Assembly (NCBI GenBank): GCA_034382075.1
Contig: JAXMOZ010000006.1
Span: 1 to 64,000 of the forward strand
Source of the DNA: JAEULH01 sp034382075
Lineage (GTDB): Bacteria; Pseudomonadota; Alphaproteobacteria; Rhodospirillales; Defluviicoccaceae
DNA length: 64,000 nt
Direction of reading: 5' to 3'
Position numbers and translations under genes: made by a program. Every line of letters begins with the position of its first letter. Position 1 is the first letter of the stretch. This document shows positions 25,655-33,811 of this stretch, one piece after another. The notes below the pieces were generated by a model, which was given only the letters and a program-made list of their open reading frames with translations, made no database searches and was not told where the DNA came from.

Positions 25655-26107
25655 ATGTCAAAAGGGGAGCTCAAGACCCCGAGCCAACGCCAGTTGCGGG
25701 TTGGCGAAGAACTCCGTCATGCACTCGCTCATATTCTCGAGCGGGGCGAGGTGCATGACCCGGGTTTGGCCGGCGTCTCGGTGACGGTGACCGAGGTCAG
25801 GGTCAGCCCCGATCTCCGCAACGCCACCGCCTTCATCATGCCGCTGGGCGGCGGCGCCGATGCCGACGCCGTGGACGCGCTGACCCGGGCGAAGGGCTTC
25901 ATCCGCCGGCGCCTGGCGGAGATGGTGAGGCTGAGGATCACCCCGGCTTTCAGCTTCCGCCTCGACGCCTCGTTCGACGAGGCCGGACACATCGAAGAGC
26001 TGCTACGCCGGCCCGAGGTGGCGCGCGACCTGGCGCCCGAGGACGAAAACTCGCCTGGAACAGAGGCCGCGGCACCCCGCCACGACGGGAGCCACGGGCA
26101 TGGCTAG
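25655..26107 (+). CDS. rbfA: 30S ribosome-binding factor RbfA
   Basis: A 150-aa KH-like protein that binds the 16S 5' helix region and helps 30S maturation, above all under cold stress. Conserved parts are QLRVGEELRHALAHIL, VTVTEVRVSPDLRNATAFI and LRITPAFSFRLDASFDE. An acidic and His-rich tail follows after residue 125. ATG at 25655 is preferred; TTG at 25649 would add two codons. The gene overlaps truB by 8 bp. Confidence 0.95.
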   Translation: MSKGELKTPSQRQLRVGEELRHALAHILERGEVHDPGLAGVSVTVTEVRVSPDLRNATAFIMPLGGGADADAVDALTRAKGFIRRRLAEMVRLRITPAFSFRLDASFDEAGHIEELLRRPEVARDLAPEDENSPGTEAAAPRHDGSHGHG

Positions 26108-27023
26108 GCGCGGCGGACGGCCGATCCACGGCTGGCTGATCATCGACAAGCCGGCCGGGCTGACGTCGGCGGCGGTCATCGCCATCGTTCGCCGGCTGAC
26201 CGGGGCGGCCAAGGCCGGCCACGGCGGCACGCTCGATCCGCTGGCGACCGGCGTCCTCCCCGTCGCGCTGGGAGAGGCGACCAAAACCGTCGCCTACGTC
26301 ATGGACGGCTCGAAAACGTATGTCTTCACCGTCCGCTGGGGCGAGAAGCGCGATACCGACGACTGCGACGGCACGACGACCGCGGTGAGCGACGTCCGCC
26401 CCGCCACGGAGGCGATCGCGGCGGTGCTGCCGCGGTTCACCGGGCTGATCGAGCAGGTGCCGCCGGACTATTCGGCGGTGAAGGTCGGCGGCCGCAGGGC
26501 GTACGCGCTGGCGCGGAGCGACGAGACGCTGGAGCTGCAGCCGCGCGAGGGCCTCATCGAGGACATCGCCCTCATCGACGAGCCGGACGCCGACCACGCG
26601 ACGTTTCGGGTGAGCTCCGGCAAGGGCGTCTACATGCGCTCGCTGGCGCGCGACATCGCCGCGGCGCTCGGCACCCTCGGCCACGTCTCGGCGCTTCGCC
26701 GGCTTCGGGTCGGGCCTTTCGACGAGGAGCGGGCGCTGCCGCTGGCGCAGGCCCGGGAGATGGATGACGAGGCGATCCTGGCGCAGCATCTGCTGCCGAT
26801 CGGCGCGGCGCTGTCGGGAGTGCCGGCGGTTTCGCTGACGGAACCGGAGGCGCGGCGGCTCCAGCACGGGCAGGCGATCGCGAGCCTGCCGGTCGCCAGC
26901 CGCTCGCACACGGACGGGCTGCGCCGGGACGCGGTGATCTACGCGACGTCCGCCGGCAGGCCGGTGGCGCTGGCGCAGATCAAGGGAAGCGAGATCCGCC
27001 CGCTGCGGATCTTGAATGTTTGA
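26100..27023 (+). CDS. truB: tRNA pseudouridine(55) synthase TruB
   Basis: A 307-aa enzyme that makes pseudouridine at position 55 of the T loop of tRNAs. The catalytic motif is GGTLDPLATGVLPVALGEATK (about 41-61, Asp as nucleophile), after HGWLIIDKPAGLTS at 9-22. The tail region TEPEARRLQHGQ belongs to the C-terminal PUA-like part. The start overlaps the rbfA stop, so it is coupled. Confidence 0.96.
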   Translation: MARRGGRPIHGWLIIDKPAGLTSAAVIAIVRRLTGAAKAGHGGTLDPLATGVLPVALGEATKTVAYVMDGSKTYVFTVRWGEKRDTDDCDGTTTAVSDVRPATEAIAAVLPRFTGLIEQVPPDYSAVKVGGRRAYALARSDETLELQPREGLIEDIALIDEPDADHATFRVSSGKGVYMRSLARDIAAALGTLGHVSALRRLRVGPFDEERALPLAQAREMDDEAILAQHLLPIGAALSGVPAVSLTEPEARRLQHGQAIASLPVASRSHTDGLRRDAVIYATSAGRPVALAQIKGSEIRPLRILNV

Positions 27024-27055
27024 AAGCCAAAAAGGGCGACGGAGAGAGAGAAGGC

Positions 27056-27325
27056 ATGTCCATCACGGCCGAGCGGAAGCAGGAAGTCATTCACGACTAC
27101 GCCATGGGCGACAACGACACTGGGTCGCCGGAGGTCCAGGTCGCGATCCTGAGCGAGCGGATCCGCAACCTCACCGAGCACCTCAAGGTGCACAAGAAGG
27201 ATTTCCACTCCCGGCGGGGGCTGTTGATGATGGTCGGCCAGCGCCGCCGGCTGCTCGACTACCTCAAAGGCAAGGAAGAGAGCCGCTACACCGCCCTGCT
27301 CGAGCGGCTCGGCCTGCGCCGGTAG
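27056..27325 (+). CDS. rpsO: 30S ribosomal protein S15
   Basis: An 89-aa primary 16S-binding protein of the platform. Conserved parts are DTGSPEVQVAILSERI, LKVHKKDFHSRRGLL and RRRLLDYLK. ATG at 27056 follows GAGAGAGAAGG. It lies 32 bp after truB and precedes pnp, the classic order. Confidence 0.97.
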   Translation: MSITAERKQEVIHDYAMGDNDTGSPEVQVAILSERIRNLTEHLKVHKKDFHSRRGLLMMVGQRRRLLDYLKGKEESRYTALLERLGLRR

Positions 27326-27543
27326 GCGCGGATCCGGGCGAGGCTCTCAGGCGTTCGGACCGAGCTATTGCCGATTGCGGCAGGGCGAACCGTGGTGGCC
27401 ACGGGCGGCTTCCGCACGGGATGGAAAAAAAGCTGCGGGGCTCGAGCCTCGCGCATCGCAAGCGCCGCATGGGCGGCATCGCCGGCCGAGGCCGGCAGGA
27501 GGGACGGCTGGCACGGCCGGTCGTTCGCGTGAAAGGGTAATAA

Positions 27544-29679
27544 ATGTTCAAAGAATTCCGCAAGGAAATCCAGTGGGGCGGGCGTCCCCTGACGCTCGAG
27601 TCGGGCAAGATCGCGCGGCAGGCCGATGGCGCCGTGCTCGTGACCTACGGCGAGACCAAGGTGCTCTGCACCGTCGTCTACGAGAAGACGCCGAAGCCGG
27701 GTCTCGATTTTTTCCCGCTGTCCGTCCATTACCAGGAAAAGACCTTTGCAGCCGGCAAGATCCCCGGCGGCTTCTTCAAGCGCGAAGGCCGGCCGGCCGA
27801 AAAAGAGGTCCTGAGCTCGCGCCTGATCGACCGGCCGATCCGGCCGCTGTTCGCCAAGGGCTACCGCAACGAGACCCAGATCATCTGCACCGTGCTGTCG
27901 CACGATCTTGAGAATGACCCCGACATCGTCGCGATGATCGGCTCGTCGGCGGCCCTGACCCTGTCGGGCGTTCCCTTCCTCGGCCCCATCGCCGGCTGCC
28001 GTGTCGGCTACATCGCCGGCGAGTACGTCTTGAACCCGCAGCTCGACGAGCTGCCGGCGAGTGCCCTCGACCTGGTCGTGGCCGGCACCCGCGAGGGCGT
28101 GCTGATGGTCGAGTCCGAGGCCAAGGAGCTCTCGGAAGACGTGATGCTGGGCGCGGTGATGTTCGGCCACCGGGCCATCCAGCCGGTGGTGGACGCCATC
28201 GTCGAGCTCGCCGAGGCCTGCGCCCGCGAGCCCATCGACCTGCCGACGCCGCCGGCCGGGCTTGCCGACCTCTCCGAGCGGCTTCGCGCCAGCGGCGAGG
28301 GCGACTTGCGCACGGCGTACGGGGAGTCGGTGAAAACGATGCGCCGGGAGAAGGTGGCAGCGCTGAAGCTGCAGCTTTCCGACGCGCTGTCGGCCGACGA
28401 GTCGTTGGACGCCGAGGTGGTGTTCGACGGCTTCGAGGACGCCTTCAAGGACCTCGAGAAGGACGTGGTCCGCAAGAGCATCCTCAGCGAGAAGCGGCGC
28501 ATCGACGGCCGCGGACCGGCGGACATCCGGCCCATCGCCGTGGAAGTCGGCCTTCTTCCCCGCGCCCACGGCAGCGCGCTGTTCACCCGCGGCGAAACCC
28601 AGGCCCTGGTGGTGACCACGCTGGGCACCGGCCAGGACGAGCAGATCATCGACGCCCTCGCCGGCGAGTTCCGCGAGCACTTCCTGCTGCACTACAACTT
28701 CCCGCCCTATTCCGTGGGCGAGGCCGGCCGCTTCGGCTTCACCGGTCGGCGCGAGATCGGCCATGGCAAGCTGGCCTGGCGGTCGGTCCGTCCGTTGCTG
28801 CCGGCCAAGGAAAGCTTCCCCTACACCATCCGCGTCGTCTCGGAGATCACCGAGTCCAACGGCTCGTCGTCCATGGCGACCGTCTGCGGCGCGTCGTTGT
28901 CGATGATGGACGCGGGCGTTCCCCTGCCCCGCCCGGTTGCCGGCATCGCCATGGGCCTGATCAAGGAGGGCGACGACTTCGTCGTGCTCTCCGACATCCT
29001 GGGCGACGAGGACCACCTCGGCGACATGGACTTCAAGGTGGCCGGGTCGTCCGAGGGCATCACCGCCCTGCAGATGGACATCAAGATCACCTCGATCACC
29101 GAGGAGATCATGCGGGTTGCCCTGGGCCAGGCCCGCGACGGGCGCCACCACATCCTCCACGAGATGGCCATCGGCATCTCCTCGGCGCGCGAAATGCTCA
29201 ACCGCAACGCGCCCCGGATCACCGTCATCCACATCAACAAGGACAAGATCCGCGAGGTCATCGGCCCGGGCGGCAAGATGATTCGCGAGATCTGCGAAGT
29301 CACCGGCGCGCGCATCGACCTGGAGGACGACGGATCGGTGAAGGTCGCCGCGGTCGACCAGCGCTCGGCGGATGCCGCCATCGACTGGATCCGCAGCATC
29401 GCCGCCGAGCCGGAGGTTGGAATGATCTACACCGGCAAGGTGGTCAAGACCGTGGACTTCGGCGCCTTCGTCAACTTCCTCGGCTCGCGCGACGGCTTGG
29501 TCCACATCAGCGAGATGGCTCGCGAGCGGGTGAACAAGGTCACCGACGTCGTGCAGGTGGGCGACATGGTCAAGGTCAAGCTGATCGGCGTCGACGATCG
29601 CGGCAAGTCGAAGCTGTCGATGCGGGCGGTCGATCAGGAAACGGGCGAGGATATCTCCCAGGCGAAGGCGGAGGGCTGA
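27544..29679 (+). CDS. pnp: polyribonucleotide nucleotidyltransferase (PNPase)
   Basis: A 711-aa 3'-to-5' phosphorolytic exoribonuclease, a trimer and degradosome member. The two RNase PH domains (about 1-215 and 300-520) have RPIRPLFAKGYRNETQ and the active-site region SDILGDEDHLGDMDFKVAG. A KH domain (GPGGKMIREICEVTGARIDLED near 575) and an S1 domain (YTGKVVKTVDFGAFVNF near 625-690) complete it. The 218-bp gap after rpsO contains no gene and probably holds a promoter or the RNase III-type control region known for this gene. Confidence 0.97.
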   Translation: MFKEFRKEIQWGGRPLTLESGKIARQADGAVLVTYGETKVLCTVVYEKTPKPGLDFFPLSVHYQEKTFAAGKIPGGFFKREGRPAEKEVLSSRLIDRPIRPLFAKGYRNETQIICTVLSHDLENDPDIVAMIGSSAALTLSGVPFLGPIAGCRVGYIAGEYVLNPQLDELPASALDLVVAGTREGVLMVESEAKELSEDVMLGAVMFGHRAIQPVVDAIVELAEACAREPIDLPTPPAGLADLSERLRASGEGDLRTAYGESVKTMRREKVAALKLQLSDALSADESLDAEVVFDGFEDAFKDLEKDVVRKSILSEKRRIDGRGPADIRPIAVEVGLLPRAHGSALFTRGETQALVVTTLGTGQDEQIIDALAGEFREHFLLHYNFPPYSVGEAGRFGFTGRREIGHGKLAWRSVRPLLPAKESFPYTIRVVSEITESNGSSSMATVCGASLSMMDAGVPLPRPVAGIAMGLIKEGDDFVVLSDILGDEDHLGDMDFKVAGSSEGITALQMDIKITSITEEIMRVALGQARDGRHHILHEMAIGISSAREMLNRNAPRITVIHINKDKIREVIGPGGKMIREICEVTGARIDLEDDGSVKVAAVDQRSADAAIDWIRSIAAEPEVGMIYTGKVVKTVDFGAFVNFLGSRDGLVHISEMARERVNKVTDVVQVGDMVKVKLIGVDDRGKSKLSMRAVDQETGEDISQAKAEG

Positions 29680-29694
29680 CGCTCCCGTAGGCTC

Positions 29695-29725
29695 GCCGTC
29701 GCCGGTTGCACCTGCCGGCGACGGC
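29695..29725 (+). terminator. 3' hairpin after pnp
   Basis: Perfect 11-bp stem GCCGTCGCCGG / CCGGCGACGGC (29695-29705, 29715-29725) 16 bp after the pnp stop. The tail is AAAACG rather than T-rich, so it may be an RNA stabiliser or Rho-dependent end rather than a classic terminator. Confidence 0.45.
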
Positions 29726-29763
29726 AAAACGCCGCCTGGAGTCGCCTTTCCGGATTCGGCCTA

Positions 29764-29778
29764 TATATTGGTGCCAAT
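29764..29778 (+). promoter_or_regulatory. possible -10 box overlapped by a palindrome
   Basis: TATATT (29764-29769) overlaps ATTGG-TG-CCAAT (29767-29778), a perfect 5-bp inverted repeat. It could be an operator for the flavoprotein gene downstream. No good -35 box is visible. Confidence 0.35.
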
Positions 29779-29855
29779 AGGAAGAGAGCCAGAAGGCTCT
29801 TCGACAATACGGCGTCGCGCCCGGACGCGAACGCGTGCTTGTGGGACTGTTATTG

Positions 29856-31253
29856 ATGAAGATGTTGCAACCGCTGCTCATTTCGGGCCGGGAGGTGCTG
29901 CCGATCGTCGAAGGCGGCAAAGGCGTGTCGATTTCCACCGGCTTGAGCAGCGGCGCTTTTGCCGCGGCCGGCTGCGTCGGCACCTTCTCCGGCGTCAACG
30001 CCGACTTCTTCGATGAAGAAGGCCAGCCGGTTCCGCAGGTCTATACCGGCAAGACCCGGCGGGAGCGTTACGAAGAGCTGGTGAGCTACGCCATCCGCGG
30101 CGGCATCGCCCAGGCGAGGCTCGCCCACGAGACCGCGGGCGGCCAGGGCCGGATCCACATGAACGTCCTGTGGGAGGCGGCCGCGACCTCGCGGGTCCTT
30201 CACGGCGTGCTCGAAGGCGCCAGGGGGCTGATCCACGGGGTCACCTGCGGCGCCGGCATGCCCTACCGGGTCGCCGAGATCGCCGCCAAGTTCGGCGTGT
30301 TCTACTACCCGATCATTTCGTCGGCGCGCGCGTTCCGGGCGTTGTGGAAGCGGGCCTACCACCGCTACGCCGACCTGCTCGGCGGCGTCGTCTACGAGGA
30401 CCCTTGGCTTGCCGGCGGCCACAACGGGCTCAGCAATTCCGAGGATCCGGACCGCCCGGAGCCGCCCTTCGCCCGGGTGGTCGAACTCAGGCAGACGATG
30501 CGCGAGTGCGGCCTGGAGCAGACGCCGATCTTCATGGCCGGCGGCGTCTGGTTCCTCCGCGAATGGGAGGATTGGCTCGACAACCCGGATCTCGGCCCGA
30601 TCGCCTTCCAGTTCGGCACCCGCCCGGTGGTGACCCAGGAAAGCCCGGTGTCCGAGGAATGGAAGCGCAAGCTCCTCAACCTCAAGCCTGGCGACGTCTA
30701 CCTCAACCGCTTCAGCCCCACCGGCTTCTATTCCTCGGCGGTGAACAACGCCTTCATCCAGGAGTTGGTGGAAAGAAACGAGCGGCAGGTCGCCTATACG
30801 CGCGAGCCGATCGGCGAGCACAGCGAGCCCCTGCCGATGGGCGTTCGCGGCCGCCTCGTCTACCTGACGCCGCCGGACAAGGTGCGGGTCGAAGAGTGGG
30901 TGTCGGCGGGCTTCACCGAGCCGATGAAAACGCCGGACGCCACCCTGATCTTCGTCACCCCGGAAAAGTCGACGCAGATCAGGGTCGATCAGCAATCGTG
31001 CATGGGCTGCCTCAGCGCCTGCCGGTTCAGCAACTGGTCCGAGGGCGACGCCGGAACAACCGGCAAGCCGGCCGACCCGCGCTCGTTCTGCATCCAGAAG
31101 ACGCTGCAGAGTATCGCCCACGACGGCAACGTCGACCACAACCTGATGTTCGCCGGCCACAACGCCTACCGGTTCGCAAGTGACCCCTTCTACGCCGGCG
31201 GCTTCATCCCGACGGTGCGGCAGCTGGTCGACCGGATCAAGACGGGCGATTGA
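29856..31253 (+). CDS. nitronate monooxygenase-family flavoprotein with Cys-rich C-terminus
   Basis: A 465-aa FMN TIM-barrel protein of the 2-nitropropane dioxygenase family (PF03060). Typical parts are THGVTCGAGMP-like IHGVTCGAGMPYRVAEIAAKF (about 134-154), SSARAFRALWKRA and FMAGGVW. The last 120 residues are an extension with DQQSCMGCLSACRF and a later Cys in RSFCIQKTLQ, a CX2CX3C set that might bind a metal or Fe-S centre. Family enzymes oxidise alkyl nitronates, but many homologues have other roles (for example enoyl reductases), so the substrate is open. ATG at 29856 is preferred over upstream GTG/TTG codons. It lies alone between pnp and irr. Confidence 0.82.
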   Translation: MKMLQPLLISGREVLPIVEGGKGVSISTGLSSGAFAAAGCVGTFSGVNADFFDEEGQPVPQVYTGKTRRERYEELVSYAIRGGIAQARLAHETAGGQGRIHMNVLWEAAATSRVLHGVLEGARGLIHGVTCGAGMPYRVAEIAAKFGVFYYPIISSARAFRALWKRAYHRYADLLGGVVYEDPWLAGGHNGLSNSEDPDRPEPPFARVVELRQTMRECGLEQTPIFMAGGVWFLREWEDWLDNPDLGPIAFQFGTRPVVTQESPVSEEWKRKLLNLKPGDVYLNRFSPTGFYSSAVNNAFIQELVERNERQVAYTREPIGEHSEPLPMGVRGRLVYLTPPDKVRVEEWVSAGFTEPMKTPDATLIFVTPEKSTQIRVDQQSCMGCLSACRFSNWSEGDAGTTGKPADPRSFCIQKTLQSIAHDGNVDHNLMFAGHNAYRFASDPFYAGGFIPTVRQLVDRIKTGD

Positions 31254-31318
31254 GGGCCGGGCCTGGGGAAAAATCCGCAGGTTGTGCTGCAGACAGTGCG
31301 ATGCATGAGCAAAACGCG

Positions 31319-31347
31319 TTGTAGCTCCGGCGACTAGGTCATATATT
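31319..31347 (+). promoter_or_regulatory. irr promoter
   Basis: TTGTAG (31319-31324), 17-bp spacer, TATATT (31342-31347). The start point would fall at about 31354, at the irr ATG itself, so the message may be leaderless. No ribosome site is visible before the ATG. Confidence 0.6.
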
Positions 31348-31354
31348 CGCCGGC

Positions 31355-31771
31355 ATGGGCTGTGATCGTCAGTATAGTCAGGTTCTCGAACGGCTCCGTC
31401 AGGCGGAGCTCAGGCCGACCCGCCAGCGCTTGGCGCTGGCACGGCTGTTGTTCGAGAACGGCCACCGGCATGTGACCGCCGAGCGGCTCCACGAGGAGGC
31501 GATCGCCGCCAACATCCGGGTGTCGCTGGCCACCGTCTACAACAGCCTGCACCAGTTCACCGACGCCGGCCTTCTTCGCGAGATCGTCGTGGACTACGGC
31601 CGCTCCTACTTCGACACCAACACCAGCGACCATCATCACTTCTTCCACGAATCCTGCGGGCGGCTCGAGGACATTCCGCCCGGCGAGGTCGTCGTCGCCG
31701 AGGTGCCGGCCCCGCCGGACGGGACCAGGATCCGTCGGGTGGACGTCATCGTCCGCGTTTCCAGCGAGTGA
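31355..31771 (+). CDS. irr: Irr-type Fur family iron response regulator
   Basis: A 138-aa Fur-family regulator. The winged helix spans about 1-85 (RPTRQRLALARLLF, VSLATVYNSLHQFTDAGLL) and the dimer domain has HHH at 93-95 in TSDHHHFFHES, the haem-linked mark of Irr, in place of the CxxC zinc sites of Fur. In alphaproteobacteria Irr accumulates when iron or haem is low and binds iron control elements. The Bradyrhizobium-type N-terminal haem motif GCPWHD is absent, so haem sensing would rest on the HHH site. It precedes the rubrerythrin operon, whose promoter has an Irr-type box. Confidence 0.9.
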   Translation: MGCDRQYSQVLERLRQAELRPTRQRLALARLLFENGHRHVTAERLHEEAIAANIRVSLATVYNSLHQFTDAGLLREIVVDYGRSYFDTNTSDHHHFFHESCGRLEDIPPGEVVVAEVPAPPDGTRIRRVDVIVRVSSE

Positions 31772-31803
31772 CTATCATTTAAAAACAGTCGCTTGCGCCG
31801 GAC

Positions 31804-31820
31804 TTTAGACTTCCTCTAAA
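31804..31820 (+). promoter_or_regulatory. iron control element (Irr box)
   Basis: TTTAGACTTCCTCTAAA, a perfect 6-bp inverted repeat with 5-bp spacer and the 17-bp length of the known ICE (TTTAGAA-N3-TTCTAAA). It ends 5 bp before the -35 box of the rubrerythrin promoter, centred near -48, a position seen for sites where Irr activates. Confidence 0.7.
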
Positions 31821-31825
31821 ACAAG

Positions 31826-31853
31826 TTGACAGCCTTTCCCGGGTGATTATGTT
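31826..31853 (+). promoter_or_regulatory. promoter of the rubrerythrin operon
   Basis: Consensus TTGACA (31826-31831), 16-bp spacer, TATGTT (31848-31853). Start near 31860, giving a 60-base leader with GGGAGAAAAAG before the rubrerythrin ATG. Confidence 0.65.
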
Positions 31854-31920
31854 GCAAGAGGGACGCGTGATCCGTGCGGATCGCGGGTAGCCCCAAGCAG
31901 CAGCGATACGGGAGAAAAAG

Positions 31921-32340
31921 ATGGCTGAACTCAAAGGCTCGAAGACCGAGGACAACCTGAAGGAAGCGTTCGCGGGCGAGTCTCAGGCGAACCGCCGCTA
32001 CCTCTACTTCGCGCAAAAAGCCGACGTCGAGGGCTACAACGACGTCGCCGCGGTGTTCCGCTCGACGGCGGAAGGCGAGACGGGCCACGCCCACGGCCAC
32101 CTCGAGTTCCTCGAGAAGGTCGGCGACCCGGCCACCGGTCTGCCCATCGGCGGAACCACGTCCAACCTCAAGGCCGCGATCGCCGGCGAGACCCACGAAT
32201 ACACGGACATGTATCCGGGGATGGCGCGCACGGCCCGTGACGAAGGCTTCGAGGAGATCGCCGACTGGTTCGAGACCCTGGCCAAGGCCGAGCGGTCCCA
32301 CGCCGGGCGCTTCCAGAAAGCCCTCGACACCATGGACTGA
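31921..32340 (+). CDS. rubrerythrin (diiron domain only)
   Basis: A 139-aa four-helix diiron protein that reduces hydrogen peroxide. Helix motifs with the iron ligands are AGESQANRRY (18-27), EGETGHAH (about 51-58), AGETHEY (about 88-94) and ERSHAGRF (about 124-131). The rubredoxin domain of classic rubrerythrin is missing, so electrons must come from another protein; the Fe-S protein encoded next is a candidate. ATG at 31921 has a good GGGAG site. First gene of a three-gene operon downstream of irr. Confidence 0.93.
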   Translation: MAELKGSKTEDNLKEAFAGESQANRRYLYFAQKADVEGYNDVAAVFRSTAEGETGHAHGHLEFLEKVGDPATGLPIGGTTSNLKAAIAGETHEYTDMYPGMARTARDEGFEEIADWFETLAKAERSHAGRFQKALDTMD

Positions 32341-32462
32341 TTTCCGCCTCGGCGCAGGTGCGCCGCTGATCCGCTGCGAGGGGCCGGCAGGGCCGGCTTC
32401 TCGGGCGCCTCGGTGAGCGCTGCGCCGCAGCCGCGGACAACAAGAAACAACGGGAGCGGAAC

Positions 32463-33794
32463 ATGCGGGAAGGCGGGCTCGATGCCCCGACACGCCACCC
32501 GGTCGCGTGGCGCGACGAGGAGTTCTACGACGGCGAGAAGATCGACGCCGAGTTGCGGCGAGTGTTCGACATCTGCCACGGCTGCCGGCGGTGCTTCAAT
32601 CTCTGCGACAGCTTCCCGCGGCTCTTCGACCTGATCGACGAGTCCGAGACCGGCGAACTCGACGCCGTCGACAGCAAGGGCTTCAAGCAGGTGGTGGACG
32701 CCTGCACGCTCTGCGACATGTGCTTCATGACCAAGTGTCCGTACGTGCCGCCCCACGAGTTCGACCTCGACTTCCCGCACCTCATGCTCCGCTACCGCGC
32801 CGCCGAGTTCCGCGCCGGCGAGCCGGGGTTCATCAAGCGTCAGCTCACGGAGACCGACCGCAACGGCAAGATGGCGCGCTTCGCCGCCCCCATCGCCAAC
32901 TGGTCGAGCAAGTGCGGCAACACCCTCACCCGGCCGGCGTTGGAGGCGGTGGCAGGCGTGCACCGGGACGCGCACCTGCCGAAGTACCACGGCAAGACCT
33001 TCGCCGCCCGCGCCAAGGCGGATCCGCCGCAGGTGGACCGAGCGGCGCCCGCGTTCGGCCGCAAGGCGCTGCTCTACGCCACCTGCTTCATCAACTACAA
33101 CAACCCGGACATCGGCGTCGCCGCCCAGTCCGTGCTGGCCCGCAACGGCGTCGAGACCGAGGTGTTCTACCCCGGCTGCTGCGGCATGCCGCAGCTGGAA
33201 TATGGCGACCTCGCGCGGGTGGCGACCAATGCCAAGCGCATCGCCGCCGAGGTCCGGCCCTGGCTGGACAAGGGCTACGACCTGGTCTCGCTGGTTCCCT
33301 CGTGCAGCCTGATGATGAAGTTCGAGTGGCCGCTGCTGGAGCCCGACGACGAGAACGTCAAGGCCTTGAGCGCCGCCGTCTACGAGGCCTCCGAGTACGT
33401 CGTCGACATCGCCCGCAAGGAGGGCCTGGCCCAGGGGCTGAAGCCGCTCGGCGGCGTCAGCGTCCACATCGCCTGCCATGCCCGGGCGCAGAACATGGGC
33501 GCGAAAGCCGCGGAGATGCTCCGGCTGCTCCCGGACACCGAGATCAAGGTGATCGAGCGCTGCTCCGGCCACGGCGGCTCGTGGGGGGTGATGAAGGAGA
33601 ACTTCGAGGTGGCGCTGAAGGTCGGCCGCCCGGTCGCCAGGCAGGCGCTGGACAACAAGCTCGGCTTCGTCGTTTCCGAGTGCCCGCTCGCTCGCGACCA
33701 CATCGTCCAGGGCATGGAAAAGGCGGCGAACGAGCCGCCCGCCGTCGAGCCGGTTGCCCATCCGATCCAGATCATTGCCCGCGCCTACGCCTGA
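32463..33794 (+). CDS. GlpC/HdrD-like iron-sulfur oxidoreductase
   Basis: A 443-aa protein with two ferredoxin-type clusters, C38-C41-C44-C48 (CHGCRRCFNLC) and C81-C84-C87-C92 (CTLCDMCFMTKC), and two CCG-type domains in the C-terminal half (YPGCCGMPQ and VIERCSGHGGSWG, with PSCSLM and CHARAQ). This is the layout of GlpC and of the heterodisulfide reductase D subunit. In several proteobacteria the gene sits between rubrerythrin and DUF3501, as here. It probably passes electrons from quinone or ferredoxin to the rubrerythrin; this is inference. It follows rubrerythrin by 122 bp. Confidence 0.88.
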   Translation: MREGGLDAPTRHPVAWRDEEFYDGEKIDAELRRVFDICHGCRRCFNLCDSFPRLFDLIDESETGELDAVDSKGFKQVVDACTLCDMCFMTKCPYVPPHEFDLDFPHLMLRYRAAEFRAGEPGFIKRQLTETDRNGKMARFAAPIANWSSKCGNTLTRPALEAVAGVHRDAHLPKYHGKTFAARAKADPPQVDRAAPAFGRKALLYATCFINYNNPDIGVAAQSVLARNGVETEVFYPGCCGMPQLEYGDLARVATNAKRIAAEVRPWLDKGYDLVSLVPSCSLMMKFEWPLLEPDDENVKALSAAVYEASEYVVDIARKEGLAQGLKPLGGVSVHIACHARAQNMGAKAAEMLRLLPDTEIKVIERCSGHGGSWGVMKENFEVALKVGRPVARQALDNKLGFVVSECPLARDHIVQGMEKAANEPPAVEPVAHPIQIIARAYA

Positions 33795-33811
33795 GCGCGG
33801 AGGGAGACGCC

